Shown here piece by piece: positions 22,883 to 31,178 of a DNA stretch of 32,942 bases. The translations under genes and the position numbers were made by a program. Source of the stretch: Acholeplasmataceae bacterium UBA6235 (GTDB lineage Bacteria > Bacillota_I > Bacilli_A > Acholeplasmatales > UBA5453). The DNA is taken from the NCBI GenBank assembly GCA_002441525.1, contig DJWH01000080.1, forward strand, positions 1-32,942, in the 5' to 3' direction. The notes beneath the pieces were generated by a model. That model ran no database searches, was not told the DNA's origin, and saw nothing but the letters and a program-made list of their open reading frames with translations. Each line of letters starts with the position of its first letter. Within the stretch, counting starts at the first letter, position 1.

Positions 22883-23556
22883 CCTATGCATATGATTTAC
22901 ACATCCACAGCGTTTTATCACCCTGCGGGGATGTCTTAATGACACCCAATAACATCTTTAATATGGCAACTTTAAAAGGCTTGGACATCATCGCCATCAC
23001 TGACCACAATTCTTTAAAACAATTGAAGGTGTGTCATGAGCTATCTCAAAGCTATGATTTGTTGTTTATCCCAGGGGTAGAAATCACCGTGAAAGAAGAC
23101 TTTGACGTCTTGTGTTACTTTAAACACATCGACGACGCGTTGGCTTTTGACCTTTTACTCGAACAAGCCTTACCGAAAATTATGAATCAACCAGAACAAT
23201 TCGGTGAGCAATACATCTGTGATATCCATGATGATTTTGTGGCAGAAGCACCATACCTGCTCATTAATCCTATTGAATGGACTCTACAAGAACTCATCGA
23301 AAATCTAAAAGCATTTCCACACATCTCAATCTATGCACACCTCGACAAAAAGAGTCGTAGTGGTAAGGATTATGTCAAACAATACCCACTCGACGGCATT
23401 GAATTCATAAATCCCGAATTAAAACAGGCCAAAAACCATTTAAAAAATAGCGATGCCCATCAAATCATCGATATATTAGAAAATACAGAACACAATCAAA
23501 TCGATCTTGATGAATTATCCATAGAAGCATTCTTTAGGTATTTCCATCATGACTAA
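22879..23556 (+). CDS. PHP domain metal-dependent phosphoesterase
   Basis: A 225-aa PHP-domain protein. Metal-binding motifs are DLHIHS (6-11), ITDHNS (about 40-45) and PGVEITV (64-70), with further histidines in IYAHLDK and NSDAHQ near the C-terminus, so the active site looks intact. PHP proteins hydrolyse phosphoesters, including nucleoside or histidinol phosphates; the substrate here is unknown. It starts on the overlap ATGA and ends overlapping the GHKL ATPase gene by 8 nt. A phosphatase beside two putative kinase-like ATPases suggests a phosphorylation circuit around the hydrogenase. Confidence 0.85.
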   Translation: MTYAYDLHIHSVLSPCGDVLMTPNNIFNMATLKGLDIIAITDHNSLKQLKVCHELSQSYDLLFIPGVEITVKEDFDVLCYFKHIDDALAFDLLLEQALPKIMNQPEQFGEQYICDIHDDFVAEAPYLLINPIEWTLQELIENLKAFPHISIYAHLDKKSRSGKDYVKQYPLDGIEFINPELKQAKNHLKNSDAHQIIDILENTEHNQIDLDELSIEAFFRYFHHD

Positions 23557-24073
23557 ATTCACCGATTACTTATATGACTTGATTCAAAATTCGATTGATG
23601 CGAAAGCGTCAAACATCGAATTGCACATGAAGCATCAAGGGTTATTACGCGTCACCATCCAAGACAATGGCGTTGGGATGGATGAAGCCACCTTGATGAA
23701 AGTCAAAACATTCAGTTATTCTTCCAGAAAAACAAGAACTGTGGGATTAGGCCTTTCCCTGATCCACGATTTAACGATTCAAACGAATGGTTACTTTGAA
23801 ATCACATCCAAATTGGGTGTGGGGACAACCCTATCTTTAGGGTTTGATGATCAACACATCGATTTTCCAGAGATGGGCGATATTCCGGCTTTGATTGCAG
23901 ATTTGTACATGCATCAAGGGGTAGAGAATTTGGTGTTCAGCTTAGATGATTTTAAACTGGATTTCGAATCATTAGGACTCAATCAAACCAATAAATCCTA
24001 CAAACAAAGAAACCAATTATACAATTACGTTCAAGAAAAATTAATAGAGGTGGCAAATGAAAACACTAGATGA
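23549..24073 (+). CDS. GHKL ATPase (histidine-kinase-like ATP-binding protein)
   Basis: A 174-aa protein whose first 105 residues are a HATPase domain: N-box DLIQNSIDAKASNIEL (10-25), G1 DNGVGMDE (38-45), a lid with GLGLSLIHDL (67-76 region), and GVGTTLSLGF at the last strand. The remaining 70 residues form a helical tail ending YVQEKLIEVA without a recognised domain. It lacks a dimerization/phosphoacceptor helix with His, so it is not a classical sensor kinase. The DAKA spacing also resembles MutL-type GHKL proteins. It overlaps the next gene by 17 nt. Confidence 0.8.
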   Translation: MTKFTDYLYDLIQNSIDAKASNIELHMKHQGLLRVTIQDNGVGMDEATLMKVKTFSYSSRKTRTVGLGLSLIHDLTIQTNGYFEITSKLGVGTTLSLGFDDQHIDFPEMGDIPALIADLYMHQGVENLVFSLDDFKLDFESLGLNQTNKSYKQRNQLYNYVQEKLIEVANENTR

Positions 24074-24428
24074 ACTCAAGCAGTTACGTGATGAATCCTT
24101 AAAAAAGATGACGATGCGTTATCAAAAGGATGGCTTTAGAATTCAAGTTGGGATGGGTACCTGTGGCATCGCCAGTGGTGCGAGACCGATTTTGAATGCA
24201 TTTTTAGAACAAATCGAACTCAGTGAATTGAAAAATGTGACGGTAACCCAAGTGGGATGCATGGGTGAATGTGCCCACGAACCGATGGCTGAAATCATCG
24301 ATGAATCGGGACAATCCTACATTTATTGTGCGCTCACGATTCCGATGGTCAGACAAATTGTCGAAAGACACATTGTGAACCATCAACCGATTACGAAATA
24401 TTTACTCTCCGAAAGAAAGGACAAATAA
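24057..24428 (+). CDS. Thioredoxin-like [2Fe-2S] ferredoxin domain protein
   Basis: A 123-aa protein of the (2Fe-2S) ferredoxin type, with VGMGTCGIASGARP (Cys36) and the downstream pair GCMGEC (Cys68, Cys72) followed by HEPMAEI. Only three of the usual four cluster cysteines are at standard positions; Cys92 (IYCAL) could be a fourth ligand. Proteins of this kind accompany NuoF-like subunits in hydrogenase operons. AGAGGTGG precedes the ATG. The gene ends 3 nt before the NuoF-like gene. Confidence 0.78.
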   Translation: MKTLDELKQLRDESLKKMTMRYQKDGFRIQVGMGTCGIASGARPILNAFLEQIELSELKNVTVTQVGCMGECAHEPMAEIIDESGQSYIYCALTIPMVRQIVERHIVNHQPITKYLLSERKDK

Positions 24429-24431
24429 ACG

Positions 24432-26243
24432 ATGTTAGAACGTATTCAAGTCCTCATCTGTGGGGGAACCGGGTGTATGTCTTCACACTCGAAAGAAATC
24501 AAAAAAGCATTTGAAGATGAATTGACCCTATTGGGCATCAAATCCGAAGTGGGTTTGGTCTTAACGGGTTGTTTTGGGTTGTGTGAAAAAGGACCCGTTT
24601 TGGTCGTTTATCCCGATGAAACCTTTTATTCACACGTCACTGTAGGTGATGTGCGAACCATTTGTGAAGAACACCTCTTAAAAGGTCGTCCGGTTCAACG
24701 ATTGATGGTCAATGACCCGATTGCGAAAACAAAGATCAAACAAATGAGTCAACTTAAGTTTTATTCGAAACAAAAAAGAATTGCGTTAAGAAACTGCGGA
24801 CAGATCAATCCATTAGACATCAATGAATACATCGCCAAAGATGGTTATATGGCATTGGGTAAAATTTTATCTGAAATGAGTCCTGAAGCGGTCATTGATG
24901 AAGTCATCAAATCTGGACTCAAAGGTCGTGGCGGTGGGGGCTTCCCAACCGGCATGAAATGGCAGTTTGCGAGAAGTTCTCAAAGTAAGGTCAAATACGT
25001 TATCTGTAACGCTGATGAGGGCGACCCAGGTGCGTTCATGGATAGAGCGATTTTAGAAGGTGACCCACACTCGGTATTAGAAGCGATGGCCATTTGTGGT
25101 TACGCGATTGGGTCTAACCAAGGCTATATTTATGTCAGAGCGGAATACCCAGTGGCGGTTGAACGTTTGTACCACGCAATTGGTCAAGCCAGAGAATATG
25201 GCTTACTTGGTAAAAACATTTTCGGTACAGATTTCGAGTTCGATATTGATTTAAGACTCGGTGCCGGTGCCTTTGTGTGCGGTGAAGAAACCGCCCTCAT
25301 TCGATCGATTGAAGGTTATCGTGGAATGCCAACTTCCAAACCCCCATTCCCAGCTGTCAAAGGCTTATGGGGTCAACCAACCAATGTCAATAATGTCGAA
25401 ACCTTCGCGAATGTGCCAGTGATTTTCTTACGTGGTGCAGACTATTTTAGATCCATCGGTACCGCTAAATCACCTGGTACCAAAGTTTTCGCGCTTGGCG
25501 GTAAAATCAATAATACGGGACTCGTTGAAGTACCGATGGGAACGACCTTAAGAGAAGTTGTCTTCGACATCGGTGGTGGAATCCCACAAAAACGTAAATT
25601 CAAAGCGATTCAAACGGGGGGACCTTCCGGTGGTTGTATCACCGAAAAAGATTTGGATACCCCGATTGATTTTGATAACTTAACCGCTCTTGGCTCGATG
25701 ATGGGTTCTGGTGGGATGATCATTATGGACGAAGATAACTGTATGGTCGACGTGGCGCGATTCTATTTAGACTTTACGGTCGATGAATCTTGCGGGAAAT
25801 GCACCCCTTGTCGTGAGGGAACCAAACAAATGCTCGATATTTTAAACAAGATTTGTGATGGTGAAGGCACATTAGAAGACATCGATGAACTCGAACGTTT
25901 GGGTGAAATGATTAAAAAGACTTCCCTTTGTGGGCTCGGTCAAACCGCACCAAACCCCGTATTATCGACCATCAAACACTTTAGAGAAGAATACATCGCC
26001 CACGTGGTCGATAAAACCTGTCCAGCAGGTGTGTGTTCTAACCTCACCCACTTCGTCATTCATGACAACTGTATTGGTTGTACAAAATGTGCGAAGAACT
26101 GTCCTGTCAATGCCATATCAGGTTGGCCAAAACAAGTCCATATTTTAGACCAAGAGTTGTGCATCAAGTGTGGTGCTTGTAAGAAAGCCTGCCCTGTGGG
26201 TGCGATTACCTCTGAACCATTACATAAAGGAGTATCCCTATGA
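24432..26243 (+). CDS. NuoF-like NAD(P)H/FMN flavoprotein subunit of the hydrogenase (HydB type)
   Basis: A 603-aa electron-transfer subunit. Domains in order: an N-terminal thioredoxin-like [2Fe-2S] domain (CGGTGC near 11-16, TGCFGLC near 47-53); the FMN/NADH domain with GRGGGGFPTGMKW, NADEGDPGAFMDR and GAFVCGEETALIRSIEG; an SLBB segment; the C-terminal [4Fe-4S] motif SCGKCTPCREGT with SLCG; and two ferredoxin clusters, CIGCTKCAKNCP and CIKCGACKKACP. This is the layout of the NAD-binding subunit of trimeric electron-bifurcating hydrogenases, where NADH, ferredoxin and H2 meet. It overlaps hydA (ATGA). Confidence 0.94.
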   Translation: MLERIQVLICGGTGCMSSHSKEIKKAFEDELTLLGIKSEVGLVLTGCFGLCEKGPVLVVYPDETFYSHVTVGDVRTICEEHLLKGRPVQRLMVNDPIAKTKIKQMSQLKFYSKQKRIALRNCGQINPLDINEYIAKDGYMALGKILSEMSPEAVIDEVIKSGLKGRGGGGFPTGMKWQFARSSQSKVKYVICNADEGDPGAFMDRAILEGDPHSVLEAMAICGYAIGSNQGYIYVRAEYPVAVERLYHAIGQAREYGLLGKNIFGTDFEFDIDLRLGAGAFVCGEETALIRSIEGYRGMPTSKPPFPAVKGLWGQPTNVNNVETFANVPVIFLRGADYFRSIGTAKSPGTKVFALGGKINNTGLVEVPMGTTLREVVFDIGGGIPQKRKFKAIQTGGPSGGCITEKDLDTPIDFDNLTALGSMMGSGGMIIMDEDNCMVDVARFYLDFTVDESCGKCTPCREGTKQMLDILNKICDGEGTLEDIDELERLGEMIKKTSLCGLGQTAPNPVLSTIKHFREEYIAHVVDKTCPAGVCSNLTHFVIHDNCIGCTKCAKNCPVNAISGWPKQVHILDQELCIKCGACKKACPVGAITSEPLHKGVSL

Positions 26244-28000
26244 AACCTGTACACATTACCATCAATGGGTTACCATATACCGTTGACAGCACCCAAACCA
26301 TCTTGGAAGCTGCCACTAAAAACAATGTCTACATTCCCCGCCTTTGTTTCTTAAAAGATGTCCATGAAGAAGCGAACTGCCGTGTGTGTAGTGTTAAAAT
26401 CGAAGGTCAAAAAAACTTAAAACCAGCGTGTAAGACGTTGGTCTCTGAAGGAATGAACATCATCACCGACGACCAAGAAGTCTACGATACGGTTAGTATG
26501 AACCTAGAACTCTTAACCCATCGTCACCATTTCGAATGTTTCAAGTGTTCCAGAGAAGACAATTGTGAATTCTTGGATTTACTCAGAAAATACTCCATCG
26601 ATAATGAATTCTCACAGCTTTACGGGATGTTTGATGAAGAAAACTACTATTATCAAGACGATAATGGTGTGATGATCATCGATTCTAGTAAATGTATTTT
26701 ATGTGGCAGATGTGTATCGGCTTGTGAAAAACAATCGGGATTATCTGTATTACACTTTAACAATCGTGGGAATAAAACCTATGTTGGACCAGCCTTATTT
26801 CATAGCCTAGATGATGCAGGATGTATCTATTGTGGTAAATGTATTGGGGCTTGCCCAACCGGCGCTTTAAGAGAAAAAGACGACATCAAGAATGTCGAAC
26901 GTGTCTTAAGAGACCCTAAGAAGAAAGTCGTTGTCCAAGTCGCACCAGCGGTGAGAGCTGCATTGGGTGAAGCGTTTGGTTACCCGATTGGAACCGATGT
27001 CGAAGGCAAGATGTTCCAAGCATTGAAGGCATTGGGTGTCGATGAAATCATGGACACCAACTTTACAGCGGACTTAACCATTTTAGAAGAAGGCACAGAA
27101 TTCTTACATAGACTCGAACACGGTGGACCGTTTCCAATGTTCACTTCCTGTTCTCCAGGTTGGGTCAACTTATTAGAACAATATTATCCTGAATTTATCC
27201 CTAACCTATCGACTTGTAAGTCCCCACAACAAATGGCTGGGGCGTTAATCAAGACCTATTACGCCGATAAGATGGGCTATAATCCAAAAGACATCGTTTC
27301 GATTTCCATCATGCCATGTATCGCGAAAAAAGCAGAAGCGAGACGTGACGGCATGGGTCGAGATGGGTACCAAGATGTCGATTATGTGCTAACCACCAGA
27401 GAATTCGCGAGACTCATCAAACGTCGTGGGATCGATTTTAGAAACCTTGAAGATTCCAAACCGTTTGGGATGCTCGCCACATATACTGGTGCTGGTGCCA
27501 TCTTTGGCGCAACCGGTGGGGTGATGGAAGCCGCACTCAGAACCGTATCAGAAATCCTAGAACAAAAAGAAACCCCAATCGATTTCTTAGAAATGCGTGG
27601 GACACAAGACATTAAGGAAGCGACTTATGTCCTTCAAGGGAAAGAAATCAACGTCGCAGTTGTTCATGGCGGTGCCGCAACCAAAGCGTTTTTAGAAAAC
27701 CTTAAAACAACCGAAAAACAATATCATTTTGTTGAATTCATGGGTTGCACAGGTGGATGTATCAATGGTGGTGGCCAACCGGTTGTTACCGCGAGAGACC
27801 AAGAAACCTACGATGTTCGTGCTTTACGTGCGAGCGTTTTATACAAGATTGACGAAAAACAACGCATGCGTAAGAGCCATCAAAACCCATTCGTTCAAGA
27901 ACTCTATCAGAACTTCTTAGAAAAACCACATTCGAAAAAATCCCATGAATTGTTACACACCAAATATAAGAAGCGTGACATTTATGCCAGCGTGGAGTAA
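26240..28000 (+). CDS. hydA: [FeFe]-hydrogenase catalytic subunit
   Basis: A 586-aa group A [FeFe]-hydrogenase that makes or uses H2. Accessory clusters are visible: N-terminal [2Fe-2S] (C36, C47, C50, C64), a His-ligated [4Fe-4S] (H96, C100, C103, C109), and two [4Fe-4S] ferredoxin motifs (C152-C162 and C195-C205). H-cluster motifs are L1 FTSCSPGW (301-308), L2 MPCIAKKAE (358-366) and L3 EFMGCTGGCINGGGQP (499-514). L1 has Ser where many enzymes have a second Cys, a variation allowed in the family. The maturation genes hydE, hydF and hydG are not in this window. AAAGGAG precedes the start. Confidence 0.95.
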   Translation: MKPVHITINGLPYTVDSTQTILEAATKNNVYIPRLCFLKDVHEEANCRVCSVKIEGQKNLKPACKTLVSEGMNIITDDQEVYDTVSMNLELLTHRHHFECFKCSREDNCEFLDLLRKYSIDNEFSQLYGMFDEENYYYQDDNGVMIIDSSKCILCGRCVSACEKQSGLSVLHFNNRGNKTYVGPALFHSLDDAGCIYCGKCIGACPTGALREKDDIKNVERVLRDPKKKVVVQVAPAVRAALGEAFGYPIGTDVEGKMFQALKALGVDEIMDTNFTADLTILEEGTEFLHRLEHGGPFPMFTSCSPGWVNLLEQYYPEFIPNLSTCKSPQQMAGALIKTYYADKMGYNPKDIVSISIMPCIAKKAEARRDGMGRDGYQDVDYVLTTREFARLIKRRGIDFRNLEDSKPFGMLATYTGAGAIFGATGGVMEAALRTVSEILEQKETPIDFLEMRGTQDIKEATYVLQGKEINVAVVHGGAATKAFLENLKTTEKQYHFVEFMGCTGGCINGGGQPVVTARDQETYDVRALRASVLYKIDEKQRMRKSHQNPFVQELYQNFLEKPHSKKSHELLHTKYKKRDIYASVE

Positions 28001-28883
28001 GAAAAGTTATTTATTGGTTTTAATCCTAGCGTTGAGTCTCCAAATGTTCGGATGTGAGTCTAAAAGATTAAACATCTTAATACCTACGGGTAGCCCTCAA
28101 TACGCCGCTGCCTATATACAACAAAGTGAACAATACAACGTCACGGTCGTGAGCGGTGCAGATGCGTTAACAGCAGGCTTTAATGATATTGGGTATGACA
28201 TCATCATCGCCCCAGTCAATATGGGGGCGAAACTATACGCTGCTAAACCCAATTATCAACTCTCAGGTGTCATCACTTGGGGTAACTATTATTTGATCAG
28301 TGCGTCAGAAATCGATCTATCCGTCGTAGACCGATTAGACATCACTGCGTTTGGGGAAAACCAAATACCAGACTTCATGTTGAAATACATTTTAAATCAC
28401 CATGACATCGAAGCGAACATCACTTACCTCGATTCTGTCGCGAGTATCACAAGCGCGTATTTATTGGATTCCTCCAAGATTTATTTGATCGCAGAACCGA
28501 GCATGAGTATTTTACAAACCAAAAAGACGCTTCAATATGTCGATTTACAAAGTGAGTATCAAAACATCACAGGAGAAACGGGTTTTCCTCAAGCCGGTGT
28601 ATTTGTACATAAAAATATCCCCACACTGGATTTGGATTTATTTCATTCGAGACTGATTCAATCCATATATAAACTCAAACACAGTGACGACGCTTTAACC
28701 GTTTTGAAATCACTCGGGATAGAATTACCAGAAGCGGCTTTTAATCCAGCGATTAATCGTTCAAACATTGATTTTTTAGTCAGTGCGGATGCGAAAGATG
28801 CCCTAAACACCTTTTATCAACTCATTTATGATTTTAACCCAAACTTTATCGGACAAATACCGAACGACGATTTTTACAGGTAA
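27984..28883 (+). CDS. ABC-type substrate-binding lipoprotein (NitT/TauT-like)
   Basis: A 299-aa exported protein with a lipoprotein signal (residues 1-23, Cys24 in MFGC). The mature part has the two-lobe periplasmic-binding type II look: LNILIPTGSPQYAAAYIQ at the first strand and helix, GYDIIIAPVNMGAKLY, TWGNYYLISAS and a long C-terminal helix pair. The ligand is unknown. The ATG at 27984 lies inside the end of hydA, overlapping by 17 nt, so it belongs to the hydrogenase transcript. A permease follows, but no ATPase gene does. This makes the pair incomplete unless an ATPase is supplied from elsewhere. Confidence 0.75.
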   Translation: MPAWSKKSYLLVLILALSLQMFGCESKRLNILIPTGSPQYAAAYIQQSEQYNVTVVSGADALTAGFNDIGYDIIIAPVNMGAKLYAAKPNYQLSGVITWGNYYLISASEIDLSVVDRLDITAFGENQIPDFMLKYILNHHDIEANITYLDSVASITSAYLLDSSKIYLIAEPSMSILQTKKTLQYVDLQSEYQNITGETGFPQAGVFVHKNIPTLDLDLFHSRLIQSIYKLKHSDDALTVLKSLGIELPEAAFNPAINRSNIDFLVSADAKDALNTFYQLIYDFNPNFIGQIPNDDFYR

Positions 28884-28886
28884 ACT

Positions 28887-29618
28887 ATGAAACATTGGAT
28901 GAGATTGTCTTCAATTCTATCGATTTTCATCGTATGGTATCTCATTTATTTGTGGGTAGATCACCCACTATTGATGCCATCGATCGAAGATACCATCAGG
29001 GCTTTATTCAGGCTTTTCGGCAGCAGGGATGCCGTGCTTGCAATGATGCACACTTTCGTGCGACTTGGCATATGCATCGGCATCTCGCTTGCCTTAGCAA
29101 TGATACTGGCCTTTTTGAGTTATCGATTTAAACACATGGAAACATTCTTACATCCGTACATGGTTTTATTTAGAACCATCCCCTTGGTTTCTGTCATTCT
29201 CATCACATTTGTCTTGGTTCATTTCAGTTTAACCACCTATATCATCACATTTTTAATGATTTTTCCGATTTTATATCAAGCCATCTTGAGTGGACTAAAT
29301 GCCATCGATCCAAGTTATATCGATGTCTATAAACTCGAAAAAGGGACCTTTTTCTCGAGTATTGAATACTTGTATTTTCCAATGACGAGACCATTCATCC
29401 TACTAGGGTTCTTACAATCCTTGGGGTTAGGTCTCAAAGTCATTGTCATGGCAGAATTCATCACCCAAGCTCAAAACGGGATTGGTAGACTCATCTATCA
29501 AGCGCGAGTGAACTTGAAATACGATCAAATTTTCGCCATCACCATCATCTTAGTCCTCATGACGTTTCTCATAGAAACGCTCGTAAAGAAACTCAATCAA
29601 GATATTGAAAAAGCCTAA
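28887..29618 (+). CDS. ABC transporter permease (NitT/TauT, SsuC/TauC type)
   Basis: A 243-aa inner-membrane permease with about six helices. The conserved ATPase-contact (EAA-like) loop is at LNAIDPSYIDVYKLEKGTFF, followed by IEYLYFPMTRPFI and the LGLGLKVIVMAEFI helix, typical of SsuC/TauC/ThiX-type permeases. It starts 3 nt after the lipoprotein gene and is the last gene before a terminator. No nucleotide-binding subunit is encoded next to it. The same family carries nitrate, sulfonates, and thiamin precursors; the substrate is not predictable. Confidence 0.85.
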   Translation: MKHWMRLSSILSIFIVWYLIYLWVDHPLLMPSIEDTIRALFRLFGSRDAVLAMMHTFVRLGICIGISLALAMILAFLSYRFKHMETFLHPYMVLFRTIPLVSVILITFVLVHFSLTTYIITFLMIFPILYQAILSGLNAIDPSYIDVYKLEKGTFFSSIEYLYFPMTRPFILLGFLQSLGLGLKVIVMAEFITQAQNGIGRLIYQARVNLKYDQIFAITIILVLMTFLIETLVKKLNQDIEKA

Positions 29619-29646
29619 AAACACAGTCAAAAGCTGTGTTTTTTTA
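29617..29646 (+). terminator. Terminator of the hydrogenase operon
   Basis: AAAACACAG and CTGTGTTTT pair around TCAAAAG, followed by a T run (TTTTTATT). It overlaps the permease stop codon region. Confidence 0.87.
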
Positions 29647-29675
29647 TTGACAAGACTATTTTTTAGGTCTATACT
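29647..29675 (+). promoter_or_regulatory. Promoter of the TetR/ABC exporter operon
   Basis: Consensus TTGACA (29647-29652) and TATACT (29670-29675) with 17-nt spacing. Predicted start near 29682, on the operator. Confidence 0.85.
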
Positions 29676-29681
29676 ATAAAT

Positions 29682-29697
29682 GTGACAAGCGTGTCAC
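29682..29697 (+). promoter_or_regulatory. TetR-type operator palindrome
   Basis: GTGACAAGCGTGTCAC: arms GTGACA and TGTCAC are perfect inverted repeats around AGCG. It sits at the predicted transcription start and 5 nt before the GGAGG ribosome site of the TetR gene, so autoregulation is likely. Confidence 0.7.
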
Positions 29698-29710
29698 TTT
29701 TGGAGGACAT

Positions 29711-30325
29711 ATGCCAAAGGAAACGTTCATCAACCTAAAACCACATAAAAAAGAGAAGCTCATGCAGGCGATGACCAAAGAACTATCGATTCATACCTTT
29801 GAGCATTTATCGATTGCGAATATTGTCAGAGATGCAGAAATACCCCGGGGTTCTTTCTATCAGTACTTTGAAGACAAAGAAGACCTCTATCAGTACTATT
29901 TCAGCCACATCGCATCATTGAAAATGGATTACTTTAAGGACATCTTCATGAGTTCGACGATGACATTCTTCGAACGGATTGCAACCTTATTCAAACAGGG
30001 ATTGGTGTTTAAAAAGAAGTACCCTGAATTGGTGGAGGTTGCGAAAAAGATGTATGAAAGCGACTACTACAAAGACCTCTTGATCAAAGGCGGTTGGGAG
30101 AATAAAGTTGTAGATACTTACGAAGTTTGGATCAAACAAGACCAACAGTTAGGCATCATCCGTGAAACGATTGATTCGAAAATGTTGTCTGAATTGATCA
30201 ATGAAATGACTACTCGGATATCATTAGATAGTTTTATATATGACAAATACGACGAAAGTGTTTGGGAACACAAACTCGATGAGATGTTAGACATCCTCAA
30301 GAAAGGAATATTAAACCATGTTTAG
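29711..30325 (+). CDS. TetR/AcrR family transcriptional regulator
   Basis: A 204-aa repressor. The N-terminal helix-turn-helix is clear: FEHLSIANIVRDAEIPRGSF followed by YQYFEDKEDLYQYYF, the recognition helix and following helix of TetR proteins (about residues 34-66). The C-terminal ligand domain is divergent and helical. TGGAGG precedes the ATG. It should bind the palindrome in its own promoter and control the cotranscribed ABC exporter, whose first gene overlaps its stop by 8 nt. The inducer is probably a substrate of the exporter. Confidence 0.9.
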   Translation: MPKETFINLKPHKKEKLMQAMTKELSIHTFEHLSIANIVRDAEIPRGSFYQYFEDKEDLYQYYFSHIASLKMDYFKDIFMSSTMTFFERIATLFKQGLVFKKKYPELVEVAKKMYESDYYKDLLIKGGWENKVVDTYEVWIKQDQQLGIIRETIDSKMLSELINEMTTRISLDSFIYDKYDESVWEHKLDEMLDILKKGILNHV

Positions 30326-31178
30326 TGTAAAAGATTTGAGATTTACGTATCCAAAGAATGACTTACCTACCATCAAAGGTATTTCCTTTGATATCCAAAA
30401 AGGAGAAATCTTCGGATTTTTAGGACCTTCTGGGGCAGGGAAGAGTACCACTCAAAAGATTTTAATCAAATTATTAGACCGCTATGAAGGTGCGATTTAT
30501 TACGATGGTAAATCCCTTCAAGAACTCGACCAAAGCTTCTTTGAAAACATTGGGGTCTCTTTTGAAATGCCGATTCACTTCTCTAAACTCACCGCGATGG
30601 AAAACATCGAATTCTTTAAGAAACTCTATAAGAAGAACATCGATGTAGAATCCTTGATGAAAAAAGTCGGTTTGTGGGAAGACCGAAACAAATTGGTTTC
30701 TGAATATTCTAAAGGTATGAAAATCCGTTTAAACTTCGTGAGAGCTATGCTCAATGACCCTGAAATGTTGTTCTTAGATGAACCGACCAACGGGTTAGAC
30801 CCAGCGAACGCGATGATTCTTAAAAACCTCATCAAAACCTACAAACAAAATGGGGGTACCGTATTCATCACCTCCCACATCATGGCTGATATTGATCAAC
30901 TCTGTGACCGTGTCGCGTTTATCGTGAATGGTGAAATCAAAGAAATTGACTCCCCAAGAAACTTAAAGATCAAATATGGTCAAAGAACCATCAAAGTCGA
31001 ATACAAAGAACAAGGACATACCCTCAGTCAAAGTTTCCCAATGGACAAGATTGGTCAAAATGAGGACTTCGTGAACCTCATTCAAACCAAAGACATTGAA
31101 ACCATCCACAGTGGGGAAACCACACTCGAAGAAATCTTCATCCAAGTGACAGGGGTTGGTTTAAGTCATGAGTCCTAG
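30318..31178 (+). CDS. ABC exporter ATP-binding protein (drug/fluoroquinolone-export type)
   Basis: A 286-aa ATPase. Walker A GPSGAGKST (36-44), signature YSKGMKIRL (130-138; the usual LSGGQ is replaced by YSKGM, as in many ABC-2 exporters), Walker B MLFLDEPTNGLD (150-161) and the H-loop His187 in ITSH are complete. A C-terminal extension after residue 210 (RTIKVEYKEQGH) is typical of ATPases with ABC-2 permeases. It drives the two following permeases. Start overlaps the TetR stop. Confidence 0.93.
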   Translation: MFSVKDLRFTYPKNDLPTIKGISFDIQKGEIFGFLGPSGAGKSTTQKILIKLLDRYEGAIYYDGKSLQELDQSFFENIGVSFEMPIHFSKLTAMENIEFFKKLYKKNIDVESLMKKVGLWEDRNKLVSEYSKGMKIRLNFVRAMLNDPEMLFLDEPTNGLDPANAMILKNLIKTYKQNGGTVFITSHIMADIDQLCDRVAFIVNGEIKEIDSPRNLKIKYGQRTIKVEYKEQGHTLSQSFPMDKIGQNEDFVNLIQTKDIETIHSGETTLEEIFIQVTGVGLSHES

